NCBI GenBank assembly: GCA_900548905.1
Contig: URMK01000033.1
Span: forward strand, 6,213-70,212
Direction: 5' to 3'
Source: an uncultured Lachnospiraceae bacterium
GTDB lineage: Bacteria > Bacillota > Clostridia > Lachnospirales > Lachnospiraceae
DNA: 64,000 nt
Under the pieces are notes generated by a model. That model ran no database searches. It saw only the letters and a list, made by a program, of their open reading frames with translations, and had not been told where the DNA came from. Shown one piece after another: positions 7,606-16,819 of the stretch (positions are counted from its first letter, which is position 1; the number at the start of each line of letters is the position of its first letter). Position numbers and translations under genes: made by a program.

Positions 7606-8946
7606 ATGCGTATTTTATGGCTGTGCAATATCTGCCCGCCAGCGGTGGCTCTTGCATTGGGGCAAAGGTACAGTGTGCGGGAGGGCTGGCTGACCGGCGT
7701 ATTAAACCGGTTTTTGACGGAGCATGAGACGGATATGGAGCTTGCCGTCTGTTTTCCGGCAGAGGGGGAGCTTGCCGCATACCAGAAAAAAACGGTGCTC
7801 CGGGAACTTTCTGAGAAGGCGGAGGACGGGGGGACGCCTTCCGGGGAAAAAGAGGTTATGGTTTATGGCTTCCGGGAGAACCTGAAGCGGCCTGAAATTT
7901 ACGACTGTTGTATGGAAAAAAGATTTGCTGAAATTCTTGCGGATTTCCAACCGGATCTTGTCCATATTTTCGGGACCGAATTCCCTCATGCCCTTGCTAT
8001 GGTGCGAAGCTTCGGAAAGCCGGAACGTATTCTGGTGGGAATTCAGGGACTGGTTGGGGAATGTGCGGAAAGCTATATGGCGGATTTGCCGCTGCCGGTA
8101 CAGAAAAGGGCCACCTTCCGGGATAGGATACGTAAGGACAGCCTGCGCCAGCAGCAGGAAAAGTTCCGTATCCGCGGGGAACGGGAAAGGCTGGTGCTGC
8201 AGGGAAGCGCTCATGTGACCGGACGGACGGAATTTGACCGGCGGGGTTCGCTTGCATGCAATCCCCGGCTTATATACCATAAAATGAATGAAACCATGCG
8301 TTCCTGTTTCTATGAAGGAAAATGGAAACGGGGGCAATGCAGGTCTTATGAAATATTTGCCAGCCAGGGGGATTATCCGCTGAAGGGCTTTCATTATCTG
8401 CTCCGGGCTATGCCGGAAATCCTGGAGAAATTTCCCGCAGCCCATGTGAGTGTGGCGGGAAACAGTATAACTGCCTATGGCAGCAGGAAAGAGAAACTGA
8501 AAATTTCCGGGTACGGAAAGTATCTCCGGGATATTATCCAGGAAAACGGACTGGAGGACAAGGTTTCCGTGCTGGGCCAGCTTTCCGACAGACAGATGGA
8601 GGAGGCCTATCTTGGCAGCCATGTGTTTGTATGCCCTTCTGCGCTGGAAAATTCGCCTAATTCCCTGGGCGAGGCTATGCTGCTGGGCCTGCCCTGCATC
8701 GCGGCGCGTACGGGCGGCATTCCGGACATGGCGGAGGATGGGAAAAGCGCCTTATTTTTTGAAAAAGGGGATATCCACGGGCTGGCCCAAAGTGTCATCC
8801 GGGTATTTGAAGAGGACGGTCTGGCCCAGGAGCTGTCGGAAGCAGCCAGGGAGCGGGCCTTCCGGAATCATGACGGAAATGAAAATTACAGGCGGCTGAT
8901 GGAGATATACCGTGAAATATTGCAGGAAAACAAGGAGCGGCCATGA
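7606..8946 (+). CDS. Glycosyltransferase family 4
   Basis: This 446-residue GT-B enzyme has an N-terminal acceptor domain (CNICPP opening, DLVHIFGTEFPHA near residue 110) and a C-terminal nucleotide-sugar domain. The EX7E motif is present in ALENSPNSLGEAMLLGLP, followed by TGGIPDMAEDG, both characteristic of family GT4. It starts two bases after the upstream stop behind an AAGGAG site and overlaps the next gene by 4 bases (ATGA). It is a soluble or membrane-associated enzyme of glycan assembly; the sugar is unknown. Confidence 0.9.
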   Translation: MRILWLCNICPPAVALALGQRYSVREGWLTGVLNRFLTEHETDMELAVCFPAEGELAAYQKKTVLRELSEKAEDGGTPSGEKEVMVYGFRENLKRPEIYDCCMEKRFAEILADFQPDLVHIFGTEFPHALAMVRSFGKPERILVGIQGLVGECAESYMADLPLPVQKRATFRDRIRKDSLRQQQEKFRIRGERERLVLQGSAHVTGRTEFDRRGSLACNPRLIYHKMNETMRSCFYEGKWKRGQCRSYEIFASQGDYPLKGFHYLLRAMPEILEKFPAAHVSVAGNSITAYGSRKEKLKISGYGKYLRDIIQENGLEDKVSVLGQLSDRQMEEAYLGSHVFVCPSALENSPNSLGEAMLLGLPCIAARTGGIPDMAEDGKSALFFEKGDIHGLAQSVIRVFEEDGLAQELSEAARERAFRNHDGNENYRRLMEIYREILQENKERP

Positions 8947-11162
8947 AACTAACCTTCATTTCTAACTACATCAATCACCATCAAATCCCTTTCTGCAACG
9001 GTTTATTCCAGGAGCTGGGAGAGGATTTTACCTTTATACAGACGGAGCCTATGGAGGAGGAGCGGGTGCGGATGGGCTGGGCGCTGGATGTCCGGTCCAT
9101 TCCCTATGTGCATCTGCTTTACGAAGAGGAGGAGATCTGCCGGAGTCTGATTGACGGCTGTGATCTGCTGCTGGCCGGGTGGATGGAGAACGAAGAAGTG
9201 ATCGAAAAGCGGCTCGGCAGCGGAAAGCCGGCAATCCGTATCAGCGAACGGATATACCGGGAAGGGCAGTGGAAGGCCATATCCCCAAAGGGGCTGCTCC
9301 ACAAATACCGGGAGCACATCCGGTATCGGAACAAGCCGGTATATCTGCTGTGTGCAGGGGCCTATGTGGCTTCGGATTTTTCCCTGATCCATGCATATCC
9401 GGGGAAAAAGTTCCGCTTCGGTTATTTCCCGGAAAAAAAGGAATATGCCGGCGGGGAACTGGAGCGGATGAAAGGATCGGGCGAGGAGATACAGCTTGTG
9501 TGGGCCGGCCGCCTGATGCCTTTGAAGCATCCCGAATTCGTGGTGAGGCTGGGCGGGGATTTAGCGCGGATGGGTTATTCTTTTCATATTCATCTCATCG
9601 GCAGCGGGGAGATGGAGGAAACGATACGGCAGGATATCCGAAGCATTGGGCTGGAGGAGCGGATTACCATGTATGGGTTTCTGGAGCCTGCCCGGGTAAG
9701 GGAGAGAATGGAAAAAAGCCATATCCATCTTTTTACCAGCAATCATCTGGAAGGCTGGGGAGCCGTGGTGAATGAAGCCATGAACAGCGGCTGCGCCGTG
9801 GTGGCAAACCGGGAAGCGGGAGCGGTTCCTTACCTCATAGAACATGGGAAAAACGGCATGATTTACTCCGGCGGAAGCTATGAGGAATTCCGGAAGGCCG
9901 TCTGCTTTCTGATGGAAAACGGAGAGGAAAGAAGAAGGATGGGACAGAGAGCCTATGAAACGGTCTCCCGTCTCTGGAATGCGGAGAATGCGGCAAAGCA
10001 ATGCCTGCGGTTTTATGAAAACCTGCGGGAGGGCAGGGTGGAACCGCCCTGTGAAGGGCCGTTCAGTGTGGCTCCTGTCATATGGCCGGGAAGAAAGGGG
10101 AAATATCCACAGCCATTCTTGCAGGAACAAACTTTATGGAGCGCTGGAATGAGAGAACCACTTATTTCTGTCATTATCCCGATTTATAATATAATGGACT
10201 GTCTGGAACGCTGTGTGGAATCGGTGTGTGCCCAAACGTACGGAAATCTGGAAATCCTGCTGGTAGACGACGGGTCTACGGACGGCACTGCCCGGCTGTG
10301 TGATGAGCTGGCCCGCAGGGACGGGAGGATCCGGGTGTTCCACAAGCCCAACGGAGGTTCCTCCTCCGCCAGGAATTATGGAATAGAACGGGCGGAGGGA
10401 GAATATCTTGGTTTCGTGGACAGCGACGATTATATCGAGCCGGAGATGTATGCCCGGCTGATGGAACAGGCGCAGAAGGGCGGCTGGCAGATGGTGCAGG
10501 CCTCCAGAGATGAAATCGGTGAAAATGGGGATAAGAGGCCGGATGTATGCCGGCCGCCCGAACAGATTTGTTTTATGACCAGCGAAGAGTTCCTGCGTGA
10601 GCTTTTGCTTCACAGAGGGGACTGCTCCTTCTGCACCAAGCTCACGTCCAGAAATCTGTTGGGGGACAGGAGATTCCCGGAGGGCGAACTGAATGAGGAC
10701 TTTTTTCTTCTGGTAGAGCTTCTGCAGGAAAACGCCGGCGTCTGCATCCTGCCCCTGCAGCTGTACCATGTATATTACCGGATAGGAAGCAATACCAGGA
10801 AAAAGGATAAAAAATGTTTTTCCCGGGTTTTTGTAGATATTGTGCGGAATGCGGATTATGTGCAGGGCGTGGTGGAAAAGAAATATCCGGCTCTTGCAGG
10901 GGAAGCAGTCCGTTTCGGACTGTACCAGAGACTGGATTATCTGCTTCATATACCGGTGGAACAAATGGTTTCCGGCGATCCTTTTTATACGGCAGTTAAA
11001 AAATACTGCCGGGCCCATACGGCAGATACCATAAAATCACCTTATTTAACCCGAAAACAAAAGATTTACCTGCTGCTCTTATCTGCCGCTCCCAAGACGG
11101 TGCGCAGATTACATGGTGTGGTGATGAGGCTGAGAAAGTCAAATACCCCGCCGCAGGTATAG
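8943..11162 (+). CDS. Two-domain glycosyltransferase: GT4 fused to GT2
   Basis: This 739-residue protein joins two complete enzymes. Residues 1 to about 370 form a GT-B domain with an EX7E-type site (EGWGAVVNEAMNSG) and the GT4-like GAVPYLIEHGKNG. After a linker, residues 403-739 form a GT2 GT-A domain: SVIIPIYN, LLVDDGSTDG, FVDSDDYI and NEDFFLL. An internal ATG at 10149 begins the GT2 part and could allow separate synthesis of that domain, but no strong SD is visible there. The gene overlaps the upstream GT4 gene (ATGA). A fusion suggests two consecutive transfer steps to the same acceptor. Confidence 0.92.
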   Translation: MKLTFISNYINHHQIPFCNGLFQELGEDFTFIQTEPMEEERVRMGWALDVRSIPYVHLLYEEEEICRSLIDGCDLLLAGWMENEEVIEKRLGSGKPAIRISERIYREGQWKAISPKGLLHKYREHIRYRNKPVYLLCAGAYVASDFSLIHAYPGKKFRFGYFPEKKEYAGGELERMKGSGEEIQLVWAGRLMPLKHPEFVVRLGGDLARMGYSFHIHLIGSGEMEETIRQDIRSIGLEERITMYGFLEPARVRERMEKSHIHLFTSNHLEGWGAVVNEAMNSGCAVVANREAGAVPYLIEHGKNGMIYSGGSYEEFRKAVCFLMENGEERRRMGQRAYETVSRLWNAENAAKQCLRFYENLREGRVEPPCEGPFSVAPVIWPGRKGKYPQPFLQEQTLWSAGMREPLISVIIPIYNIMDCLERCVESVCAQTYGNLEILLVDDGSTDGTARLCDELARRDGRIRVFHKPNGGSSSARNYGIERAEGEYLGFVDSDDYIEPEMYARLMEQAQKGGWQMVQASRDEIGENGDKRPDVCRPPEQICFMTSEEFLRELLLHRGDCSFCTKLTSRNLLGDRRFPEGELNEDFFLLVELLQENAGVCILPLQLYHVYYRIGSNTRKKDKKCFSRVFVDIVRNADYVQGVVEKKYPALAGEAVRFGLYQRLDYLLHIPVEQMVSGDPFYTAVKKYCRAHTADTIKSPYLTRKQKIYLLLLSAAPKTVRRLHGVVMRLRKSNTPPQV

Positions 11163-11187
11163 GCCGGGACGGGAAAGGGGGCTGTGA

Positions 11188-12696
11188 ATGCTTGATTTTG
11201 CGGAGATTGATAAATATAAGGAAAATAACCGGATAGAAGCAAAAAGGGCGCAGGGCGGCTTTCCCCAAAGCCTGTGGGAGACTTATTCCGCATTTGCCAA
11301 CACCGTAGGCGGCGTGATATTGCTGGGAGTGGAGGAACTGCCGGATAAATCCTTCTGCCCTGTCAGGCTTCCTTCCCCGGAATGGCTCTTGGAGGAATTC
11401 TGGAGAAAAGCCGGGGATAAGCAGGTTGTCAGCGCCAATATCTTAACCCGGGATCAGGTCCGTATTGTGGAGGCGTGGACGGGAGGGACCGGCAGTAAGG
11501 AGACCGCAGAAGAAAAGGAACGAATCGTAGTAATCGAAGTCCCCCGCGCGGACCGGAGGAAAAAGCCGGTATTCATAGGAAGCGATCCCTATATGGGTTC
11601 TTATCGAAGAAACGGGGAAGGGGATTACCGCTGTACCAGGGAAGAAGTGGAAAGCATGCTCCGGGACGCTTCGATCCTTTCCCAGGACGGCCAGGTTTTC
11701 CCGGATATGGGAACCGAAGCCCTGGATGAAACAACGATGGATCACTATCTGCAGGCATATTATGACTATCACAGGAAAGTCTCCCGCCCGGTGCTTCCTG
11801 TCTCCAAAGAAGTGTTATTTGAAGAACTGGGAGCTTTGCAGAAAGACCAAAAAGGGGAATACCACGTCACCGCGGCCGGCCTTCTCCTGTTCGGTAAAAA
11901 TGCCCGGATAAGGGAGAAATTTCCCCGCTTCTGCCTGAAGTACGAAGAACCGGAAAAAGATTGTTTCCTGCAAAACGGTTCCTCCGAAGGCAGTACGGAA
12001 GAAGGCTGTGCGAATCTTTTTGCCTTTTTCCGCCTGGCTTCCATGCGCATATTGGCAGATACCGGCCTTTTCGGTTTCCAGGATGTAAAAGAGAAAGCCC
12101 ATAAAAGGATACAGGAAAACCTGGCAGAAGGAATCCGGGAAGCCCTCGCCAACGCCCTCAGCCATGCGAATTATTACGATCGGAACGGTATTTTAGTCCG
12201 CAAAGAAAAAGAACAGATCCTGATAGCCAATCCCGGGGATATGCGCGTCGATGCACAAGCTGTGTTAAGAGGCGCCGCACCGGATGCAAGAAATGAAAGA
12301 ATCAGCAGAATGTTCCACCTCATAGGGATAGGGGAAGGTACCGGAAAAGGTCTGGCGCGAATCCGCCGCATTTGGGCCGGGAAGGGCTGGAACAGCCCCA
12401 GGCTGCTTGAAGAATTCAATCCCGACCGGGTAGTCCTTATCCTGCCCCTCACCGGGAAAGAAGAAGCCAGAAAGGAACTGCACCAAAAAGGCCGCCGGGA
12501 ATACCTGGAAGAGCGCACACTTCCCAGACTTCTCGATTACCTCACCGATCATGTCCAGGCGGATCTCCCCCGGCTGGCACAGGCCCTGGACATATCTGAA
12601 GAAGAAGCCCAAAGCTGTATTGAACTCCTTCTTAAAGAAGAAATCATAGTATCCCAGGAGAATAATCCGGATCCTCTATACCGCCTGAAAGACTAA
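11188..12696 (+). CDS. AlbA_2 (Schlafen-type) domain protein with GHKL-like ATPase domain
   Basis: This 502-residue protein starts with an AlbA_2 domain: IEAKRAQGG, then SAFANTVGGVILLGVEE near residues 30-50, the hallmark of this putative nucleic-acid-binding fold. The C-terminal half has the RecG-related HATPase_c_4 pattern (REALANALSHANYYDR, ANPGDM, GIGEGTGKGLARI), and a winged-helix-like tail follows. Such proteins are annotated as putative transcriptional regulators; the cellular role is not established. It sits 25 bases after the fusion glycosyltransferase in the same direction, and GC content matches the glycan genes. It may regulate the locus or belong to a separate defence-like module; the sequence does not decide. 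Confidence 0.8.
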   Translation: MLDFAEIDKYKENNRIEAKRAQGGFPQSLWETYSAFANTVGGVILLGVEELPDKSFCPVRLPSPEWLLEEFWRKAGDKQVVSANILTRDQVRIVEAWTGGTGSKETAEEKERIVVIEVPRADRRKKPVFIGSDPYMGSYRRNGEGDYRCTREEVESMLRDASILSQDGQVFPDMGTEALDETTMDHYLQAYYDYHRKVSRPVLPVSKEVLFEELGALQKDQKGEYHVTAAGLLLFGKNARIREKFPRFCLKYEEPEKDCFLQNGSSEGSTEEGCANLFAFFRLASMRILADTGLFGFQDVKEKAHKRIQENLAEGIREALANALSHANYYDRNGILVRKEKEQILIANPGDMRVDAQAVLRGAAPDARNERISRMFHLIGIGEGTGKGLARIRRIWAGKGWNSPRLLEEFNPDRVVLILPLTGKEEARKELHQKGRREYLEERTLPRLLDYLTDHVQADLPRLAQALDISEEEAQSCIELLLKEEIIVSQENNPDPLYRLKD

Positions 12697-12700
12697 AAAT

Positions 12701-12747
12701 AAAGTCATTCCCTATACCGGTAACCGGAAAAGGCTTGGGCTGACTTT
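12701..12747 (+). terminator. Possible weak terminator after the AlbA_2 gene
   Basis: The outer stem AAAGTCA (12701-12707) / TGACTTT (12741-12747) encloses a small CCGG-TAA-CCGG palindrome and is followed by a T-rich stretch (12750-12765). The stem is short, so this is tentative. The rest of the gap up to 12934 is AT-rich with no clear gene. Confidence 0.35.
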
Positions 12748-12934
12748 GCTTATTTTCCGTTTTTCCAGCTTAGAGAATAATTTCAAGCGAAAGGAACCAA
12801 AGGTTGCCCGGATTATATACTATGTTGAAAGCTGCCATCGGGATAACTTATGTTGGCAATAATATATTATTTACCAGGATATTTGATTATAATAACTGTT
12901 GAAGGAATTATTTTATTTACAGGAGACTGATGGA

Positions 12935-13210
12935 ATGGAAAATGATATATATAATGCGGCACTTGAAATTTACAAGATTAAACAACGTGCATATGAAGAA
13001 TATTTACCGATCGTAGAGGAACTATGCAACAGGGAGATATTAGAAGAAGAATTGTCTCATTGTCTGGATTATTTATTAGATTTCGCAGATGATGGGAATA
13101 TGTTTGAATTATATAAAAAGTTATGTAGAAGATTTGTATACAAATATCCTGGCTGCATTAATTTTTATGTTAATGCCTATAAAGAAATGTGGGAAAAAAC
13201 AGATTTTTAA
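12935..13210 (+). CDS. Small helical protein of unknown function
   Basis: This 91-residue protein is acidic and predicted to be almost entirely helical (IYNAALEIYKIKQRAYEEYL at the start, then leucine-rich helices). ATG 12935 lies 9 bases after an AGGAG site; a longer reading from TTG 12899 is less likely. I do not recognise the family. It is AT-rich like the YhcG-type gene that follows 11 bases after its stop, so the two probably arrived together. No known antitoxin or immunity motif was seen. Confidence 0.55.
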   Translation: MENDIYNAALEIYKIKQRAYEEYLPIVEELCNREILEEELSHCLDYLLDFADDGNMFELYKKLCRRFVYKYPGCINFYVNAYKEMWEKTDF

Positions 13211-13221
13211 AAGGGGTTTAC

Positions 13222-14310
13222 ATGAATCAACTTATTAAAATGGATGAAGAGTACAGGAAGTGGATTGAGGACATAGGAAAACGTTATAAACAGGGGCAAA
13301 TTAAGGCATCTGTTTCGGTTAATCAGGAAATGCTTATTTTCTATTGGTCTATAGGAAAAGATATTGTGGAAAAGTCAGCTGAAAGTAAGTGGGGCAGTGG
13401 ATTTTTTGATAATTTAAGTAAAGACATGAAAATAATTTTGCCAGGGATCCAAGGTTTATCAAGTTCGAACCTTAGGTATATGAAGAAATTTTATGAATTG
13501 TACTCTAATCCAATTTTTTCACAATCGGTGGAGACGTTGGCAAACAAAGAAAACTTATTAAATCTTCCACAACTTGTGGGAGATTTACCGAACAATGATT
13601 TATTTTCGATACCATGGGGACATCACAGAGTTATCATGGATAGATGTAAATTAAATAGAAAAAAAGCGATATTTTTTGTGGAAAAAACTATTATGAATAA
13701 TTGGTCAAGGGCAGTTCTCTTAAATTTTCTTGATACTGACTTATACGAGCGTCAGGGAAAGGCAGTTTCAAATTTTGAGTCCGCATTGCCTGAACCACAG
13801 AGTGATCTTGCACAAGAAATAACAAAGGATCCATATAACTTTGATTTTATAGCAATTAGAGAAGATTATAGTGAAAAAGAGTTAAAAGATGCCTTAATGG
13901 ATAATATAACAAAATTTCTTATGGAATTGGGGAAAGGGTTTGCGTTTGTTGGGAGAGAGTATACGATTCCGATCGAAGGAACAGAGGAAAAGATAGATCT
14001 TTTATTCTACCATTTGAATTTGCATTGCTATGTTGTAGTGGAAGTTAAGATAGTACCTTTTACATCAAGAGATATTGGACAAGTTGGGACATATGTGAAT
14101 ATTGTGGATGATTTGGTTAAAACAGATTTTGACTCAAAAACAATTGGCCTTATTATATGTAAGAGTAAGAATAATATCCTTGCAAAATATGCAGTAAATA
14201 GTTCAAAAGAACCTATAGGAATATCTGAGTATGAATTGTCAAACTTATTGACGGTGGAATATAGATCTTCTATGCCAACGATAAAAGATATCGAGAACGA
14301 ACGCAGATAA
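13222..14310 (+). CDS. YhcG/DUF1016-family PDDEXK nuclease-like protein
   Basis: This 362-residue protein has the two-part build of the YhcG family: an N-terminal DUF1016_N domain (residues 1-180) with VNQEMLIFYWSIGKDI and the GLSSSNLRYMKKFYELY segment, and a C-terminal PDDEXK domain. The catalytic pattern is intact: Asp in KIDLLFY (about residue 257) and EVK (about 274-276). YhcG-type proteins have been placed among restriction/repair-like nucleases of uncertain role. ATG 13222 follows an AAGGGG site. The gene is clearly AT-rich compared with its flanks, a sign of horizontal gain within the glycan locus. Confidence 0.88.
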   Translation: MNQLIKMDEEYRKWIEDIGKRYKQGQIKASVSVNQEMLIFYWSIGKDIVEKSAESKWGSGFFDNLSKDMKIILPGIQGLSSSNLRYMKKFYELYSNPIFSQSVETLANKENLLNLPQLVGDLPNNDLFSIPWGHHRVIMDRCKLNRKKAIFFVEKTIMNNWSRAVLLNFLDTDLYERQGKAVSNFESALPEPQSDLAQEITKDPYNFDFIAIREDYSEKELKDALMDNITKFLMELGKGFAFVGREYTIPIEGTEEKIDLLFYHLNLHCYVVVEVKIVPFTSRDIGQVGTYVNIVDDLVKTDFDSKTIGLIICKSKNNILAKYAVNSSKEPIGISEYELSNLLTVEYRSSMPTIKDIENERR

Positions 14311-14366
14311 ATATTAAAAATCCAAACTTCACAGGTGCCGATAGGGGAAGCCACGGAAGCCCCACA

Positions 14367-14395
14367 TTGCATTAGCCCTGCCGCTATGATATAAT
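14367..14395 (+). promoter_or_regulatory. Sigma-A type promoter for pseB
   Basis: A -35 box TTGCAT (14367-14372) and a perfect -10 box TATAAT (14390-14395) are separated by 17 bases. Transcription would start near 14402, about 60 bases before the pseB ATG. It follows the AT-rich island and gives the pseB-pseC genes their own promoter. Confidence 0.75.
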
Positions 14396-14461
14396 GTCGC
14401 TAGGAAAAAGGAATAGACTATCAGAAAAATTGGGAGACTATACACAAACGGAGGAAAGTTC

Positions 14462-15457
14462 ATGTTAGATAATAAAACCATACTGATAACAGGCGGTACC
14501 GGCTCGTTTGGCAAAACCTTTACCAAATACGTACTGGCCCATTATAACCCCAGGAAAATTATTATTTATTCCAGAGATGAGTACAAGCAGTTTGTCATGC
14601 AGAATGAGTTCAAAGAATACGAATCCAAAATGAGGTATTTCATCGGGGATGTAAGGGATAAGGAACGTCTCAGAAGAGCTTTTGAGGGTGTGGATTATGT
14701 CATTCATGCGGCTGCGCTGAAGCAGGTGCCCGCCTGTGAATATAATCCCAACGAAGCGATCCGTACCAACATTAACGGTGCCCAGAATGTCATCGATGCG
14801 GCTCTGGATACCAATGTGAAGAGGGTGGTGGCCCTTTCCACGGATAAAGCGGTAAATCCGGTGAACCTTTACGGAGGAACCAAGCTGGTAAGTGATAAGC
14901 TGTTTGTGGCAGCCAACGCCTATGCGGGGAACAAGGACATCAATTTCTCTATTGTGCGTTATGGAAATGTGGCGGGAAGCCGCGGATCCATCATTCCGGT
15001 GTTTGCCAATATCATTAAAAACGGCGGCACTGAGCTTCCTATCACCGATTTCCGTATGACACGGTTCTGGATCAGCCTTACGGAGGGTGTGGAACTGGTG
15101 ATCAAAGCGCTGACGGAAGCAAAGGGCGGGGAAACCTTTATCAGCAGAATCCCTTCCTTTAAGGTGACGGACTTGGCCGAGGCTATGCTGCCCGGCTGCA
15201 AAATGAAGGAAATCGGCATCCGGCCGGGTGAAAAGCTTCATGAAATCATGGTTACCACGGAGGATTCTTTTAATACCTATGAATATGACAAGCATTTTAT
15301 AGTCTATCCCCAGGTGGTATTCAATGACAGACAGGTACCGGATATGAGCGGGACCAAGGTGCCGGAAGGCTTTTCCTACAGCTCCGGGAACAATACCGAA
15401 TGGCTTACCGTAGAGGATATCAGAGAGCTTCTTAAAACGGTGGATCTGGAAAAATAA
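14462..15457 (+). CDS. pseB: UDP-N-acetylglucosamine 4,6-dehydratase (inverting), PseB
   Basis: This 331-residue soluble short-chain dehydrogenase has the Rossmann motif TGGTGSFG, the STDKAVNP segment with D128 and K129, and the Y137-K141 pair (YGGTK). These are the residues used by the inverting UDP-GlcNAc 4,6-dehydratases (PseB/FlaA1) that make UDP-2-acetamido-2,6-dideoxy-4-keto-L-arabino-hexose, the first step of pseudaminic acid synthesis. The size equals the usual PseB size. An AAACGGAGGAAAG leader contains the SD. The next gene is PseC, about 110 bases downstream, and pseI, pseF and pseG lie 8-12 kb away on the other strand, which secures the assignment. Confidence 0.95.
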   Translation: MLDNKTILITGGTGSFGKTFTKYVLAHYNPRKIIIYSRDEYKQFVMQNEFKEYESKMRYFIGDVRDKERLRRAFEGVDYVIHAAALKQVPACEYNPNEAIRTNINGAQNVIDAALDTNVKRVVALSTDKAVNPVNLYGGTKLVSDKLFVAANAYAGNKDINFSIVRYGNVAGSRGSIIPVFANIIKNGGTELPITDFRMTRFWISLTEGVELVIKALTEAKGGETFISRIPSFKVTDLAEAMLPGCKMKEIGIRPGEKLHEIMVTTEDSFNTYEYDKHFIVYPQVVFNDRQVPDMSGTKVPEGFSYSSGNNTEWLTVEDIRELLKTVDLEK

Positions 15458-15566
15458 AGAAAACAGGCAGAGGGGGCCCGCAGGGTTTCTTACTCTTACG
15501 GGCGACCGGAGGAGAGGGGGCTTCGGAAGGGCACCCTCCTTTTGCGTTTGGGAAAGGACAGGCATT

Positions 15567-16781
15567 ATGAAAGAAGATATGTGTAACATTCCTGCAACAG
15601 AGGGCGGTGTGCCGGTAAGGGATACCAAGATTTTTTATGGTCACCAGTATTTGGATGAAGCGGATTATCAGGCGGTTCTGGATGTCCTGAAAAGCGATTA
15701 TCTTACCTGCGGCCCGAAAATAGAGGAACTGGAGGACAGGCTGTGCCGTCTGACAGGGGCCGGACATGCCGTTTCGGTGAGCAATGGGACGGCGGCCTTA
15801 CATATTGCCTGCCTGGCGGCGGGTGTAGGGCCCGGAGATGAAGTCATAACCACTCCCATTACCTTTGCCGCTTCCGCAAACTGCGCGTTGTACTGCGGGG
15901 CGAAGCCGGTATTTGCGGATATCAATGATAAAACCTATGAAATCGATCCGGACAGTGTGGAAAGCTGCATTACCGAAAAAACAAAGGCGGTGGTGGCTGT
16001 GGACTATACCGGGCAGTCTGCCGATCTGAGGGCGCTTCGGAAAATCTGTGATGCCCGCGGCCTTATCCTGATTACGGACGGCGCGCATTCCATCGGTACT
16101 TTTTATGAAGGGAAACCTACCGGATCCATTGCGGATATGACCACCTTCAGCTTCCATCCGGTAAAAACCGTAACAGCGGGGGAAGGCGGTGCGGTGATGA
16201 CCGACAGCGACGAGATGTACAAGCGTCTGATGCTGTTTGGCAGACATGGGATCACCAGAAACCCGGACTGGATGGAACATACCCCCGATGGCCCCTGGTA
16301 TTATGAGCAGGTAGAACTGGGATATAACTATCGCATGACAGATATGCAGGCAGCTCTTCTCATCAGCCAGCTTGACAAGCTGGAAATGTTCAAAGCCCGC
16401 CGGAAGGAAATTGTAAAACGCTATAACGAAGCTTTTTCCCGGATTCCCCAGGTGATGGTGCAGGAGGAAATCCCGGAGTCGGATACCACCAGGCATCTGT
16501 ATATCCTGCGTATCAGGCCCGAAACGCTGCGCATCGGAAGAAAAGAATTTTTTGAGGCGCTGGAAGCAGAAAACATCTGCTGTAATGTCCACTATATTCC
16601 GACCTATTATTTCCCGTATTATCAGAAGCTCGGATATAAAAAAGGATTATGCCCCAAAGCGGAGAAGCTGTATGAAGAAATTATCAGCCTTCCGCTGTAT
16701 TACGGCATGAGTGACAAGGATGTGGGGGATGTGATTGCGGCTGTGGAGAAAATTGCCGCCTATTATGCAGAAAAAATATGA
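15567..16781 (+). CDS. pseC: UDP-4-amino-4,6-dideoxy-N-acetyl-L-altrosamine transaminase, PseC
   Basis: This 404-residue DegT/DnrJ/EryC1/StrS-family aminotransferase has VSNGTAALHIA for cofactor binding, TDGAHS, and the PLP lysine K200 in FHPVKTVTAGEGG, the form found in PseC. It adds the 4-amino group to the PseB product. It has about 12 extra N-terminal residues before VRDTKIFYG. The ATG follows a GGAAAGGA site. The 109-base gap to pseB contains GC-rich sequence but no convincing terminator, so pseB and pseC are probably one transcript. Confidence 0.95.
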   Translation: MKEDMCNIPATEGGVPVRDTKIFYGHQYLDEADYQAVLDVLKSDYLTCGPKIEELEDRLCRLTGAGHAVSVSNGTAALHIACLAAGVGPGDEVITTPITFAASANCALYCGAKPVFADINDKTYEIDPDSVESCITEKTKAVVAVDYTGQSADLRALRKICDARGLILITDGAHSIGTFYEGKPTGSIADMTTFSFHPVKTVTAGEGGAVMTDSDEMYKRLMLFGRHGITRNPDWMEHTPDGPWYYEQVELGYNYRMTDMQAALLISQLDKLEMFKARRKEIVKRYNEAFSRIPQVMVQEEIPESDTTRHLYILRIRPETLRIGRKEFFEALEAENICCNVHYIPTYYFPYYQKLGYKKGLCPKAEKLYEEIISLPLYYGMSDKDVGDVIAAVEKIAAYYAEKI

Positions 16782-16819
16782 GGAAAGACAGAACCTGAAG
16801 AATGGCTGAAGGAGAGAGT

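Noticed and set aside
15458..15566. Terminator between pseB and pseC
   Set aside because: The GC-rich sequence gives only an interrupted stem and no T-run of useful length.
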